A DNA stretch of 29,691 nt from Folioceros fuciformis (GCA_049999805.1 JBNGIO010005441.1:1-29691); one strand, 5' to 3'. Numbered from the stretch's first letter, positions 1 to 11,480 are shown. Numbers and translations are program-made. Notes: generated by a model from the letters alone, not told the origin.

Positions 1-389
1 AAGTTGAGTTTCAAGGTAACTGTTGAGTTTTGATCTTTGTTTTAGGGTTGAGTTACCGAAATATGTTTGAGAGTTTTAGTGTTAGTAGTAGTTTCATATC
101 TTTGTTTCAAGGTTGAGTTTCAGAACTTTGTGTTCGGGTTGAGTTGTTAGAACTTCTTTCATAGTTGAGAATAAATGGTAACAAATACCTATAGAGGCTT
201 TTCATGGGTATTACATTGAATAATAGTGTACAAAATGTCTACATATATAATTAGATCATAATATTAGTAATTAATATTTCATATACCACTGACACTAATT
301 GCAAAAACTTCAAGCTACTCTATAAATCTTCTCCAAACTTGGGTCTGCCTTTTTCCTTTAAAACCACCTTTCCATACCTTAAAACTCGT

Positions 390-493
390 CTTGAAAACTT
401 ATGATCCTCAGCTCTTGGAAACTTCTAACTACCTTGNNNNNNNNNNCTTGAAAACTTATGATCCTCAGCTCTTGGAAACTTCTAACTACCTTG
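390..493. other. Assembly gap flanked by an identical 47-bp direct repeat
   Basis: Ten N occupy 437-446. The 47 bases immediately left (390-436) are identical to the 47 bases immediately right (447-493). This is what two overlapping contig ends joined without merging would give, so the gap may contain nothing. A genuine unresolved tandem array is the alternative, because a 51-bp array begins directly to the right. Confidence 0.9.
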
Positions 494-632
494 CTTTCCT
501 ACAGAGAGTAGGTATTGTCAACAATTAAACTTCTAACTACCTTGCTTTCCTACAGAGAGCAGGTATTGTTGACAATTAAATCTCTAACTACCTTGCTTTC
601 CAACAGAGAGTAGGTATTGTCGACAACTACTA
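480..632. repeat. Three-copy 51-bp tandem array with internal palindromes
   Basis: Copies start at 480, 531 and 582, an exact 51-bp period with a few substitutions. Each unit holds two small inverted repeats: 'cctac-agaga-gtagg' (copy 1 perfect, copies 2 and 3 each with one change) and 'attgt-NN-acaat' (spacers ca, tg, cg). No reading frame runs through the array. Confidence 0.9.
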
Positions 633-940
633 GCCGCCTTCTTAGCCTAATCGTAGCCCTAACCCTAACAATATTCTCGAAGCTGAAGCTACTCCTCACC
701 CTAGAGTTGCAGCTGCCTTCTACCCTATAAAACTGTCTCTAGGTTTTGTGACATTCATGGTATTTTCTAGCTAGGTGCCCCTTGGCAAGCTCTGAATCTC
801 ATATCATGATCATGTGGTTTGGTTTCTCTTCTCATATGGCACTTGGTGGTAGGAATAACATATAGTGACCTGATCACTTTGTAGGCTTAAATGTTAGTCA
901 CCCATTACTTCGTGTCATACAACATAAAAGCATCCATGAC

Positions 941-1030
941 TCGCTCTTTCTTCTCCTGTCCCACACGGAAAGCCCAATTCAATGTGTGAGTGAGCTGGCC
1001 TTTCCGTATGGGACAAGAGTAGAAACACGA
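941..1030. repeat. Imperfect foldback (about 33-nt arms, 22-nt loop)
   Basis: The arm at 941-974 is the near reverse complement of 997-1030. The core cctttccgt/acggaaag plus tgggaca/tgtccca pairs almost completely. The extension to the arm ends has a few mismatches and one bulge. Read from the minus strand, two of the differences become G-U pairs. Size and shape fit a small MITE-like element or a microRNA-type precursor; the sequence alone cannot decide. Confidence 0.55.
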
Positions 1031-1828
1031 TTGTCAATGAGGAGGAACTTCCATGCGCTTTGAACTCTCATCCAGCTCTGCTTTGTGGTAGTTCTGCAGC
1101 CAGATGATCATCTGTTTGCAAAGAACATATATATATATGTCTAACACAGCTAGTCTGAACATCATCTAAGGGTTGTGATGGATTGGGTAGCCATAGTTGA
1201 GAACGGGCACCAGGAAATTATGAAGGGATCCCAGTGGGTGCGCTCATATGTCTTTCATCCAAAAAGAAGTCTAGGCAGGCTCCGCATAGAACAGAGACGG
1301 TCACCTCAACACAAGCCTGGCCTGCTGGTGATCTCAAGGCCTAGCCTACAATGAGAGAAGGTAATGCTGCTGAGCGCTCTGGCGTTCTGGTTCCAGGAGT
1401 GAGGGTTCCAGGACAACGGGGAGCTCTTGCTCCGTCTCTTGCTCACTGTTACAGGCCTTGAAAGATGGGGATGCTGCTATGGCAGATGTGACCAGCAAAT
1501 TTAATTCTGGCCCACCTCAGCCCAGCTCCCCAGCGATGAAGGCGGGAGCTTGTTCCTAGCTCACGAGGTCATGGGCACTCCATACCAGTATTCATACCAA
1601 CTCCCTGACACACTGGAAACTTGAAGTGGATACGGTCAGTGGTGAATGCTGGGTATGAAAAACAAGGGCTAGGACACGAGGCACTTGTTTCGGGTGAACA
1701 CATGGAGCAGGAGGGCCTCATTTTGGCTCGCCATATCGGTTACTTAAGCACTGAGGGGCTGCACAAGCAGGGGAGTCATCCAGAGAACATTGAGAGGACC
1801 GTGTGCTCCCCGAGTGTGCAAAATCGAC

Positions 1829-1921
1829 TGCTGCAAGATATTGCTTTAGCCGTCTGCCCTGCCGTCCAGCAAAGCGAGTGCTGCATGATGTTGTTTTGGC
1901 CGTCTGCCCTGCTGTCCAGCA
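1829..1921. repeat. 50-bp tandem duplication
   Basis: Two copies of a unit beginning 'tgctgca' and ending 'gtccagca' lie head to tail at 1829 and 1879. They differ at several positions. No gene is associated. Confidence 0.8.
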
Positions 1922-2070
1922 CATAACTATGTGTGCAATGAGAGATGTGGTGAAGAGGAATTTGTACTCCAGGTTTTGGACACCTTGGCCTAAACGCGTG
2001 TGGTGACATGCAATGCGCTGGTTGCCCCAGGTGGGCACCTGCCCGGTGGACACGTAACTACTATTTTAAT

Positions 2071-2163
2071 GCGGTGCATGGAAGAGGAAGATGCTCTTTG
2101 GTGGGCCTGTTTGGTCACAACGGATGCGGTGACGGAAGAGGAAGATGCTCTTGGGTGGGCATG
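2071..2163. repeat. About 54-bp tandem duplication
   Basis: The block gcggtg...ggaagaggaagatgctctt...ggtgggc occurs at 2071 and again at about 2126, with small indels. The core of about 20 bases is identical in both copies. No gene is associated. Confidence 0.75.
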
Positions 2164-3383
2164 GTTAGTATTATCGCTCTGAGATTTGGTTTTTGGGCAA
2201 TTCTAGAGCGATTTGGCTGGTGGTGGTATTCTAGCTGAGCCTCAGCATGACATTGTGCAGTGTGTACCACAGTTGCACGGAGGCTTGAACAGAGAAGCAG
2301 GAGAAGGGATCGTAGGAGCTGGGATCTGGGACCCAGCATCCGCAATCGGGTTTTCAAGAGCTGCAGGCCCCCGGATTTCAAAGGACCAGTGCATGTGCCC
2401 TCATTCCGTTTTGGTTCTTTTCTTTTCGGTTTCACTTGGATTGCTGCTTGCCGGCAGTGAATTGAAATTCGGCCATCTAAGGGCAGTCGGCTTGTGAGGA
2501 ACCTCTGGTCCTATCTCGTTGGAGCGAGGGGCCTGGTAGATCCCTGTCTACAGCAACATGTGTGGGAAATCCAGGCTGGTCCAAGTTGGCCAGCAGCTGG
2601 AGCAAGGGACAGAACATGACCTCTGGGACACCAACAATGCTGACTAAGTGGGGAGACTGGTGGGCCAACGGTGTTCTAAACATCATAACAAGCAGGCCCC
2701 GGGCATACGAGTCAGGAAATGCTGGCCAAGCGGGCAAACTGTTACTCTGTCTTTACGTAATCGTTTATTTGGCCAAAGTCGAAGTGATGTTGCCTCGTCC
2801 AAGTTGAGGTGATCACCTGATGTGCTCAGGCTGAACCCCCTTCTGCCGGATGTGCACCATATCATCAAGGTTGCTGGCCCAGTTCTGGAAGTGGCTTTCC
2901 CCCAAGAACTTGGTTTGACTCTCTTAAGGTAACCTAATGCCTCCTGACGCGCATGAATGGAATAAGGACCTCAGCTCCTTCCTAGCTCAAAAGCTCAAAG
3001 GTTGGGGAGGTCGCTTAGGTTGGAAAGTTCCCTCGGGTTGGAGAGTTCCCTCATATCTCTCACCTTGTGTGTAGTCTTGAGATCAGCTCCTTCCTAGCTT
3101 TCACCTAAAGGTGGGAGACTTCCCTCGTATGTTACCCTGTGTCTGTTCTTGAGCAAAGTTCCTTCGTAGCTGTGAGGACCAAGGGTGTCTTTGATAGTAC
3201 CAGAAAGAGCCACTGGTGAAAAAGTAAAGATAGTATTCCAAAACAAGCCCAGCACACTCAACCCGTACAGACTTGGGTAGCTAGAGTAAGTCTCTGGACA
3301 TCTTGGGGTTTTCTTTCATCCTTGAAAAGTGAAATAAATTTGTTGCAACATTTTGACACACTTGAAGACATATCCATACATGT

Positions 3384-3758
3384 TCATAGATCATGTAGTT
3401 CTTTGGCCATACCCAGACCTATTACAATATTCAAAATGACTTCTATTACTTCGCTAGGGCTATAATGTGTTATAACAGCTGCAACAGAACCTCCTAAAAA
3501 GGTTGCAGCTCTTGTAGAAGGAGGAGGTGGATCACTTCTTGGAATGTGTGAAACGTCCCGAGATGTGATCCAACGCATCGACGCCGAGGGCGTTAGCACA
3601 GAAACCGGGTGTCTACCGAGAAGTCCCAATCGTAGTCGGGTCGGCTGCGCGGCAGCAATCCCCCGCTGAATCCGCCTAGTCTTCCTTCCTTCAGTTGCCT
3701 GTTTCCGATGCTTTCGGCAGACGGACTTTACATGTGCAGGGAATGGCCGGAAGCTCAT
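3384..3758 (-). CDS. Candidate 124-residue ORF, function unknown
   Basis: An ATG at 3758-3756 opens an uninterrupted frame to a TGA at 3384. The first 60 or so residues are rich in Arg, Lys, Ser and Ala and nearly free of acidic residues, as in organelle presequences. The C-terminal 45 or so residues are hydrophobic and compositionally different (Gly-Gly-Ser-Val-Ala-Ala-Val, then Val-Ile-Glu-Val-Ile-Leu). I do not recognise a family. The frame also stays open above this ATG. It could be a real small organellar protein, the last exon of a longer gene, or chance. No splice support was found. Confidence 0.3.
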   Translation of the reverse strand: MSFRPFPAHVKSVCRKHRKQATEGRKTRRIQRGIAAAQPTRLRLGLLGRHPVSVLTPSASMRWITSRDVSHIPRSDPPPPSTRAATFLGGSVAAVITHYSPSEVIEVILNIVIGLGMAKELHDL

Positions 3759-4171
3759 TCGGCTAAAGCTGGGAAGCTCTGGGTAATGCCTGGAGTTGCT
3801 GTTGAACGACGTACCCCACACCTTTCAGTGTGTGCGTAGGATTGCATGTCTGCCATCTACGAGCTAAGCAGCTCCTGGCATCATTGACACAGAAAGGATC
3901 GTCTCTGCCATCTACGAGCTGTATCCTGGTATCATTCACACAGGAAGGATGGGAGAAGATCCGTAGCACGGCTACCGTTGCAGCTAAACCTGGTTGCCAT
4001 TTTTCTCAAAAGGGCCTAACCACTTTCTGGCTTCGCGTTCCTCATTTTGGTACGAGACAGAAAGTAGTGAGGAACATTTCCTTCCATCCTACCAAATGGA
4101 AGTGTACTACGTTCTCCCCCTCCCCCTGAATCACAGAACCTAAATTTGAATGAATTGAAATGCACTAACTC
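3759..4171. other. Intergenic stretch with a short tandem duplication
   Basis: Between the weak ORF and the DEG2 stop codon lies a two-copy direct repeat beginning 'tctgccatctacgagct' at 3849 and 3903, running about 50 bases each. Nothing else can be supported. The right-hand part should hold the DEG2 3' untranslated region, but I see no clear polyadenylation signal. Confidence 0.6.
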
Positions 4172-7100
4172 CTAGCTCTGGATGCACTCTGCCCCTGTCC
4201 GGTCGATTTCAACCACAAGGGCATCTGCTTGCACACCGTCCACGAGACTGCCGTCTGTTGATACAACTGACGCTAACTCGGCCTTACCGACTAGAATAGG
4301 ATCTGCCTGAACAGTGGAGTCCGGAAGACACAGGTCCGGAGATCTCTCCGATGGTATACCATGGTCTAGAAGAACCTGTGCAATAGACTTCCGTGCCGCA
4401 GTGGTCTCAAGAACTATCAAAGTGTCGTAATCTAACTCAAAGCGAAGAAAGTCGTCTGTGCAAGCTGCAACAAGCGTCCCAGTTAGGCTCACCCTAAACC
4501 CTACAAACGTAAACAAATGTTCTGAAGCATAAGATAAACACACGACGGCCACTTACAGTCTACCAGCTCTGCAAGTTGCTTTAAATTTCGGATTTTCGTC
4601 CCATTGAATGCAAGAACCTGGGAGCATCTACCGATGAGTCAAGGAGCAAAAAAAAGAGAACCATCATATCCTGTCAGGAGATGGAGCCTTACGTACTTGT
4701 GTATTGGCGATCTCTTCGTACCCTATGTTGACATCGTTAGCAAGAACCTGCAAAAAACGGGAATTTCTCAGTCATCTCGCACACACTGTGTAACGAGTGT
4801 GCAAGATGCCGGGCGACGATTATACTCACCTGCGCGACAACAACCAATTGCTCGTCATCGAACTGTGCCATTGAGTGTCCAGCCTTTTCGAGAAGTCGGA
4901 CCTGCAATATTGGCAAACACAGAGTGACTGCCTGCCGGAGGATGATCATCACAGCGTCACGGTTCCAGAGGAGCCTCAGAGGTAGAAGCTACTCAAGATT
5001 GTCTTACCGCTGTAAACTCGTAGTCACCACCATATTCAGATCTGCAGGAGAGACCCTGCTGTTAGTCCAATTCGTGTCTCTAAGAAATTCCAAAAATCCT
5101 CGCAAATTCCACAAACAAATTCAGTGGAGTCAAAACTCACTCCAGAAAAGGTTGACACACAGGCGTGAAGACCAATCCAGCGACAATGTAGTAAGATGGA
5201 AGCCTCCCACCAATATGTACTGGGACCTGTACAAATCGAATGTCAGAGACACTCAGATGCACACAGAGCAAGAGTTGGAGACATTTTCGTGAGTTACCAA
5301 ATGGACTGCAGTCTTCAATGTAGTCTGCAGTTTGAGGACCTCACCATCCCGAAGTATCTCAAGCTCAGCTGTTTCACCTGAAAATCTAACAAGGAAAAGA
5401 TGAACAAAGATAAAAAATTCTGAAGTGTAAGCCACCTGTGACATCACACAAGACTGAAGGCAGGAAGAAACAACGACAGCCTATCGACATACAGCGTGGT
5501 CCTTGGGCGGGTTTAATACTCACTTCTGGCTCACAAGAAAGCCAAATGAAATTCGTTCAAGTCCTCGAAAAGGTACGGTTCCCTCGTTGGCAATGCTCAC
5601 TCGATCGAATTTCAGGAGCACATCACCCTGCAGATATTCAGATTCTATCTGCATCATTTACCATATCCTGATTGACCAAGAACCATCTCTGCAAAAGACA
5701 CTTGACTAACCTGTTTAATAACGTTAGACGATGGTGACGTTGGTTCCACTTTCCTGATCAACACACCCTGCAACAGCAGTCTCAAAGCAGAAATCAGAAA
5801 AACTGCTCATAGCATTAGGGTACGTTAAGGCTTAGAATACAAAAGAAGCTCCAACCTTTTGGTCCTTCATTTTCAAAAATTCTCTCATGGCAGGATTTTC
5901 CAGCCTTTGCCAGAGTATGCCCAAGCAGGGGAATCCTGAAACTTCAGGAGTTAGTATCTCCCTTGTCCAGGAATTAGCAGGAAACAAACAGGCCGAATGG
6001 AAATCCAGCCAGCCAAGTACTTCGATCAAGTTACAAGAGTATTAGGTCTCTGACAAACCTGTGAACTTCCCATTGCGTTCGAAGTCAGATAAAAAGTGTG
6101 CCACTACCGGCGTTGGGATCACCCACCCAATATTCTCAGTATCTGCTGACTTGAGTGTCTATCAGTGTTCAACAGCCCAAAAATTGCTGGTCATGAGAAT
6201 CCTACATGCAACAGTGCACCGCATAAAACAGAGCAGTAAGTGAAGAGATAACATGCCAACCTGAAAGGCAATGCCCACACACTCGCCCTTCTTGTTGAAT
6301 GCTGGACCACCACTATTACCTACACAAAGATAGTCCCGCACGAGCATATAGTGAGTGCACATTGAATGATTGCAATGACAATCGCAGACGATTCAAACCC
6401 TCACTATTGGTAGCATATGCAAGGGTCCTTTGGATCATGGGCCATCAACTTGAGACACACTGAGATTTCCGGAGCCTGTCACCTGGATTGATTGCAGCAT
6501 CGATCTGCACTGCGAGCAGCTCAGCAGCGCCATGGACATAGGAGGTGACCTGCACAGAGGCAGTTAAAAACAATGAAGACTCAACACTTACATCTGACGC
6601 CAATCCAAGAAGCCACACTATGGAATGCAAGCATGAGCCTCAAGAATGGCATACCTCAATGCGAGAAACCACACCACTGGTAACAGAGATTGTGTCTCCT
6701 CCAACTGGGTATCCAACAACAGTGACATCATCCTGTTTGGAATTCATTTGCCAGCCGCTCAGATGGGAGTGACAATCCATCACAGATGAGAAAAAGAATC
6801 CTACATAGTCAACCAGACCAAATTTGGCAAGAATGAGACTGTTACCTGCAAATGAGGTAGGCTACCAAACCGCAAAGGTTCAACATCCTTCCAAAACTCA
6901 TCATCGTCAACTGAAAGGAGGGCAATGTCGCATTCAGGACCAATTGCCAGCACCTGCCCCAGAAAGAAGTTTAGAAATTGAGCCCGTTACCAGACCAAGA
7001 TGAATGCACAGCAATGACTTACAGTTGCCACAAACTTTGTGTCGTCCCCTCTCCTTTTCACCTTGACCTGGATACAAAGAAAAGAGCAATTTGGGTATGG

Positions 7101-8422
7101 TCAATTCTCTGTTGGACAGGAGGCAACAGGAAAAACACGAAGCTCAGGTCCACAGTCTAAACAAGTTCCGACAGCTGAAGCACGTGTTCAGAGATTCCCC
7201 ATATTTTTGTTGGACAAGGTTTGCATGCGTGCATTTAAACCAGGAGGACAATTCAGGTCAAACAGCCACATTTTTAAGACAGGCATTAAGACTATCTGGA
7301 CCTTGGCATTGTACAAACCAGTTAAAATACATTCAGGTGGTTCACACCAGATAAAAAATGATATACCTGTGTATGATGCTCCACGCAGTGAGCATTGGTC
7401 AATAATCTTCGATTGGCTATCATGAAGCCACTGGACAACAAAGAGAGGTTCAGTGCATCAAGTTTTAATCTCCTGACCAAACTGTATAGAGACAGCACCC
7501 CTTGTGGCTCCAGCAACATAAAACTGTGATGGAATTCGTTAAGCCAGTACCTGCCAGTAGAAGAGTATTGCCTCTGTTTTTGCCAAGGTAATGAAAAGTT
7601 TGGTTCGGTGTGGGTGCAATAAACCTGCAGAAGAGAGGGACAGTCGAACACTCAGTGCACAAATACTTTTGTAAGAAATTGTCGGAATGCACAGGTGAGC
7701 ACGTACCTTGACAACGGCATCCAAAAACGGGGCGTCTCGCAAGGCTTCATCCTCATCAAACTGTCCCAGATTCAAGGGGTGAGGGGCTCAAGCTTAACAT
7801 GGAGCAGCAATGCACTAGCCTGTTAGCGAAAACAATGAAACCATTTCCGGACGAGAACTTTAGCCACGCACCATGTATAACCAGTCGGAATCAATACTAT
7901 CAATCAAGTCCACCGTGTCCTTATCCTTGAATTGTCCCTTTCCCAAAGACGGCTTTGGGGAGAGTTGCTGCTTCTCTCTGTCACGTCTGCTAGCTTTAGC
8001 AGGTAGAGGTATCAAACCATCCCTACATCTATATGATCTCGTTGAGATCCAAGGCGAGCCTTGAGGCTCTCTTGTCCAGCCAGAGGGGTCATAATCTGCC
8101 TGTACAACCGGTTTGAGCCTGAACGAGTATGGCCTTACTCCAATGCACACCCAGAACTCCAATGGGGGCAACAATCCGCAAAACCGGGATGAAAATGAAC
8201 CATCGCACTGACCTGCAATTCCAGGCTTGTCGGAGACGGTGTGCCACACCTGAACCGCCCAAGGCCATGCCTTGCAGAGAGCAGTCCACCCACGCTGCTC
8301 CTGGATTGCGGTAGCAAGGGCGCGGGACACGGTGCTGGCCATGTCCAGGAATGCTCGTGAGAGGGGACAAATGTAGCTGGCCCTGGTAGATTGACGATAC
8401 AACCCCCACCGCTGGCCGCCAT
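4172..8422 (-). CDS. DEG2: DEG2-type plastid serine protease (21 exons, 667 aa)
   Basis: ATP-independent Deg/HtrA-type protease, family S1C; plant DEG2 acts in chloroplasts. Exons in order: 8422-8213, 8099-7872, 7760-7707, 7624-7551, 7430-7367, 7067-7023, 6953-6846, 6732-6655, 6549-6483, 6319-6261, 6149-6059, 5935-5856, 5767-5711, 5627-5524, 5385-5298, 5226-5141, 5041-5008, 4901-4830, 4747-4697, 4617-4557, 4464-4172. All phases close. The N-terminus (MAASGGG...) is Ser/Ala/Gly/Pro-rich like a transit peptide. The triad is visible: His203 in TNAHCVEH, Asp234 in ECDIALL, Ser312 in GNSGGP. A first PDZ region spans about 361-469 ([21 protein letters not shown]), a second about 490-590. The C-terminus carries GIPSERS, which I recall from plant DEG2 rather than DEG9. 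ATG 8422 is the first in frame. Short exons near 5041-5008 are least certain. Confidence 0.94.
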
Positions 8423-9984
8423 GACAGAAGCCACCCGGCTCTCACGGAACCTGGCGCGCCACGGTCACCATACTCAATATCTTGGCGAGCTGAGATAAAG
8501 AGTGAATTTCATAGAGCAAATGTGTGATCAGCGTCACCTGACGCTGGCCTCGCCCCGCAGCAGCCCCCCAAAGGCCTTCCAGTGAAGCATGCGACGGGTG
8601 TGCAGCTGCTACAGTGCAGCATTCATGTCACACAGGGAGACACATTTGCCGCATTGCACTGCGTGCACCAATCCACTCTTGTTGGGACTTGTCCTGTTCT
8701 TCAGCGCAGATTGGATCACCACTTAGGGCTCGGCTCACATTCGTGTAAATTTCTTTACCTTGCGATTTTCTCCCCTTGTCCATTACAGAAGGGAACCAGA
8801 TGCTGAGCTCCTGCTATGGAAATTGGTTTCTCGAGCAGTCGATCCTCATCGGCCCGGCCTTCTGCAGCTCACTGTACCGGTTTGGTCCTTCACCTTCCCG
8901 CAGCACTGGCGATGCATATGGAACATGGAAATTATCCATGTCCTGTTCACAAGCAGCTGCTATCCATCTAGAGTTACGTGATCATCACCAGCTTGCGAGC
9001 AACATCCGTCACGATGTGTTAACATCCAAGGACTTCCAAAGTGTTGACAAACGTAGTGAGACTGGCAGGTCTCCCAAGCATTTTTACTCAAGGCTGTGGA
9101 CATGTTTAGCAGAGATTCCGGGTGAGAAGAACTGCTCCACAGTTGCTTTCCTGTATGAAATTTAGATTAGTCTAGCAAGTTCATCCACAAGATGCAACCT
9201 TTTAGTCTCCGATCCAGTGTTTAAATTGCAGATGTTGCAATTGGAGTCTGCTCGTTCAACTCCCATAGGCATCGGACCACATCCATGCTGGATCATGATC
9301 CACCCTAAACGATTCCCCGCCGTTCTAGGGTGATGAAAAAATACAAGTAGGAAATGCTCTTGCAAGGCATGCCCTTTCCAGCAGCATCTGTCCTCTTCTC
9401 ACACAGAAGCTGGGCAGTATGTACAATCACCTCGTGGAGCGCCACCTTGCCAGGCTTGGGCATGTCTGATTCTGTCTGCGGATGGGCATGTTTAACTATC
9501 ACAAGGGTCCACAGAGATCAATTCCTAACCCTGTGATGGAACAACAGGTTTGGTTTCTTCGCAGGCCTACGCATGTGCTGCTCGAATCGTTGCTGTGCGA
9601 TCGTCTTCGGGGACCCAAGGACGTGCCGACCTGGGAGATGGAAGCGGGGCTCCGCCGCCGTTGGTCCCTTCCCTCGTTGATGGTCAGCAATGATGCATGG
9701 GAGTACGCACAAGCTGTCATCCTGAGCAAACGAAACCAGTTGTGAACGACAACCATACCACAGAGTGGTGGGACGGAAGGAAGTGAAAAGGATGCGTCGT
9801 GAGCTGAGGCTGGGACTGCGGGTACTGCCACCAATTGCTCATCTCCAGGTCGTCTCCGATGCTTAAGAGGATGACATCGCGCAAGGGCGGAGAGCCAATC
9901 CCCCGTCCAACAAGAACCGAAGTTGCTTTACACCGTGAAAATCCTAGCTCATCTTGCCTCCAGTTTAGTCAGGCCGTGCTCTGG
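8423..9984. other. Stretch upstream of DEG2 with no assignable gene
   Basis: The first few hundred bases should contain the DEG2 promoter. Further right, plus-strand open frames near 8776-9165 and 9482-9745 have coding-like composition but match nothing I recognise and could not be joined by convincing splice sites. No RNA gene or mobile-element end is visible. Confidence 0.5.
9482..9745 (+). other. Orphan open frame, possible gene fragment
   Basis: An 87-codon frame on the plus strand opens near 9482 and ends TGA at 9745. Its C-terminal half reads like real protein: GPKDVPTWEMEAGLRRRWS is charged and not low complexity. A short stretch just upstream (near 9410-9465, YNHLVERHLARLG in the same frame) also looks coding but is cut off by a TGA before 9482. 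This could be a last exon or remnant of a decayed gene. I do not recognise it. Confidence 0.2.
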
Positions 9985-10929
9985 TTAAACGATATAGAGG
10001 ACGTCCGGATCCAAGGATGTCGCTGAGCATTGTTTCAGACGTGGCCCCAATGGATGCCTCCAGTAATTGCAAAGCCTGCAGAAAGGCATTGCGCGCACAT
10101 TGGCAGGAATAAGAACCTAGTGGTATGTAGACACAGCATCACATATATATAGAAGCATAGGCCCTGCCCCACCCACAATGCTAGATATCAACAGGCATGC
10201 ACACTTACAAAAGGCATGCACACTTACAAAAGCCATGCAGTCGGGTGAGGACGATCACTGAAAGCATCTGATCCAATGTTACCTGCTTCGTACCAACCTC
10301 GACTTCGCACGTCTCTATGTCACTCCCGGGCCGCCCGTTGAGTTGAGCGAGCAAACGCATGAGGAGGCTCTCCTGATAGGCAAGTCATTTGTGCTCATGT
10401 AGCCTCAGGTGCCTACTCCCACAAATCCCTCACCAGTACGTTTACAACTGTAAACAACAGATCGTGTCCAGCATCCGGGGTGGCTGCTTGTGCCTGGATG
10501 GATGCAAGAGGCGTTGATCAATTCCATATTGATGCGTCTACAGCAGCGGCAAAAGTACATGTTGTTCTGTTGAACGCACGGCGCAGCTTGCTGATTCGAT
10601 ACGCAATTGACGAGACACTCGAATCCTGGGGAAGATCCGCGAAGACGGGTTGACACAGTAACTCCTTCAAAGCTTCCTCCCCAACGAAGTCTTTCAACGG
10701 CAGCCTCTGCACACTGTCGAGGATGTTGGACATGGCTGTGCCGGGCCTCCTCCTGTCTCCTTCGAGCAATGTAATAAGTTGCAAGACTCTGCTCATCGGA
10801 AGAGTGAGGAAGCTAAAGAGGAGGTCCACTAATTCCCTTTCCGGCTTCAATGTACAAAACTGAGTTGGTCCTTCTGTGTCTCGTCAAAGCCACTTGCCAA
10901 TACACCCTATGATCCACATGCGACGCCAT
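9985..10929 (-). pseudogene. DUF674 pseudogene (decayed tandem copy)
   Basis: This is the partner of the intact DUF674 gene 2.25 kb to the right. The ATG at 10929 (MASHVDHRVYWQ) and the intron position (donor after AAGCAG, acceptor before 10075) are kept. Compared base by base with the intact copy it has: one extra base near 10829-10841, which breaks the frame after EAGKG; one missing base near 10618-10626, which breaks it again before CLVNCVSN; a TTA-to-TGA nonsense change at 10407-10405; and a 10-bp deletion near 10356-10363. The piece between the first two lesions is still clearly DUF674 (ELVDLLFSFLTLP). It cannot make the full protein. The left limit is approximate. Confidence 0.9.
10194..10231. 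repeat. 19-bp perfect tandem duplication
   Basis: Two identical 19-bp units (ggcatgcacacttacaaaa) lie at 10194 and 10213, followed by a partial third start (gccatgc). It sits in the intron of the DUF674 pseudogene and is absent from the intact copy, so it arose after the duplication or was lost from the other copy. Confidence 0.85.
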
Positions 10930-11480
10930 TTTCTTCTTGGATCTCCCCGAGAGTGTTCACGATCACGCCGATGCTTCCAAGAAATCGCAAGTGGTAATGG
11001 CCTGGGAAGAGATCAGCAAACCGTCTCAGCTGTCACGGATGAAATGGAGACTCGGAGACGGGACAAAGTAAGTAGTTTGAACTCCACCTACACACATCGC
11101 CATCGCCTTTAATTTAGTGGTTTGGGCAGTTGGAAACAGGTGTTTCCTTCGAGGCCGGTTGTGTTGACAGGACGGAATTTTTGCTGGGAGTTGACACCGC
11201 CTGCAACTACTGTGTCTGCCGCCTGTACCAGTGTATCAGTGACACAGTAACTCCATCATGGTTTTGCTCGAGCGTCGCTGCCATCTGCCTCCACCCCGTG
11301 CTCGTTGAAGCTCTGGCTCGAAGCTCTTGCAGTTTTTGTGTGTCGGGGACGGCGAACGTGATCCATGTCCTAAGTGTTGCCAGCTCTCTGTTTGTACTCA
11401 CTTTTGGCCTCCGATGAGTTTCCACTGCTCGGGATCTCTCTCTCATGATCCTACAACCTCTGTGTCTCATAAGTGCATGC

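Larger units (their letters stand above)
1..3383. other. Gene-poor, repeat-rich left arm
   Basis: No coding region can be supported here. The first 180 bases are AT-rich and repeat a loose unit built on 'ggttgagttt'. Further right there is an assembly gap, a 51-bp three-copy tandem array, an imperfect foldback, and two-copy tandem duplications near 1829 and 2071. Around 2975-3180 there is a degenerate repeat built on 'cagctccttcctagct' followed by 'gttccctc'. Two telomere-like units (ccctaaccctaac) occur near 657-669. Open frames in this stretch are short, overlap on both strands and resemble no family I know. It reads as old repeats and decayed sequence. Confidence 0.7.
9965..11480. repeat. 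Left copy of a tandem segmental duplication
   Basis: About 1.5 kb here matches about 12195-13750 in the same orientation, offset 2248-2251 bases. The match covers the whole DUF674 unit, its intron, about 50 bases beyond its stop and about 550 bases of upstream sequence (shared landmarks include 'gttgacaggacgga', 'ctgggagttgacaccgcctg' and 'cctccgatgagtttccac'). Divergence is visible throughout, with many substitutions and small indels, so the event is not recent. Confidence 0.88.

Noticed and set aside
1718-2497. Several overlapping frames on both strands
   Set aside because: They run through two tandem duplications, overlap each other and show no family motif.
3759-3821. Upstream extension of the 3384-3758 frame beginning at a GTG codon
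   Set aside because: A nuclear eukaryotic gene should start at ATG; no support for GTG initiation.
5141-5160. Earlier donor for DEG2 exon 16 at 5158
   Set aside because: It keeps the frame but drops residues that the family has; the gtgagt donor at 5140 is stronger and restores the expected length.
7860-8402. Single long minus-strand frame as the DEG2 first exon
   Set aside because: The frame passes through an intron; a two-exon model with gtcagt donor at 8212 and acag acceptor before 8099 restores a normal transit peptide and phase.
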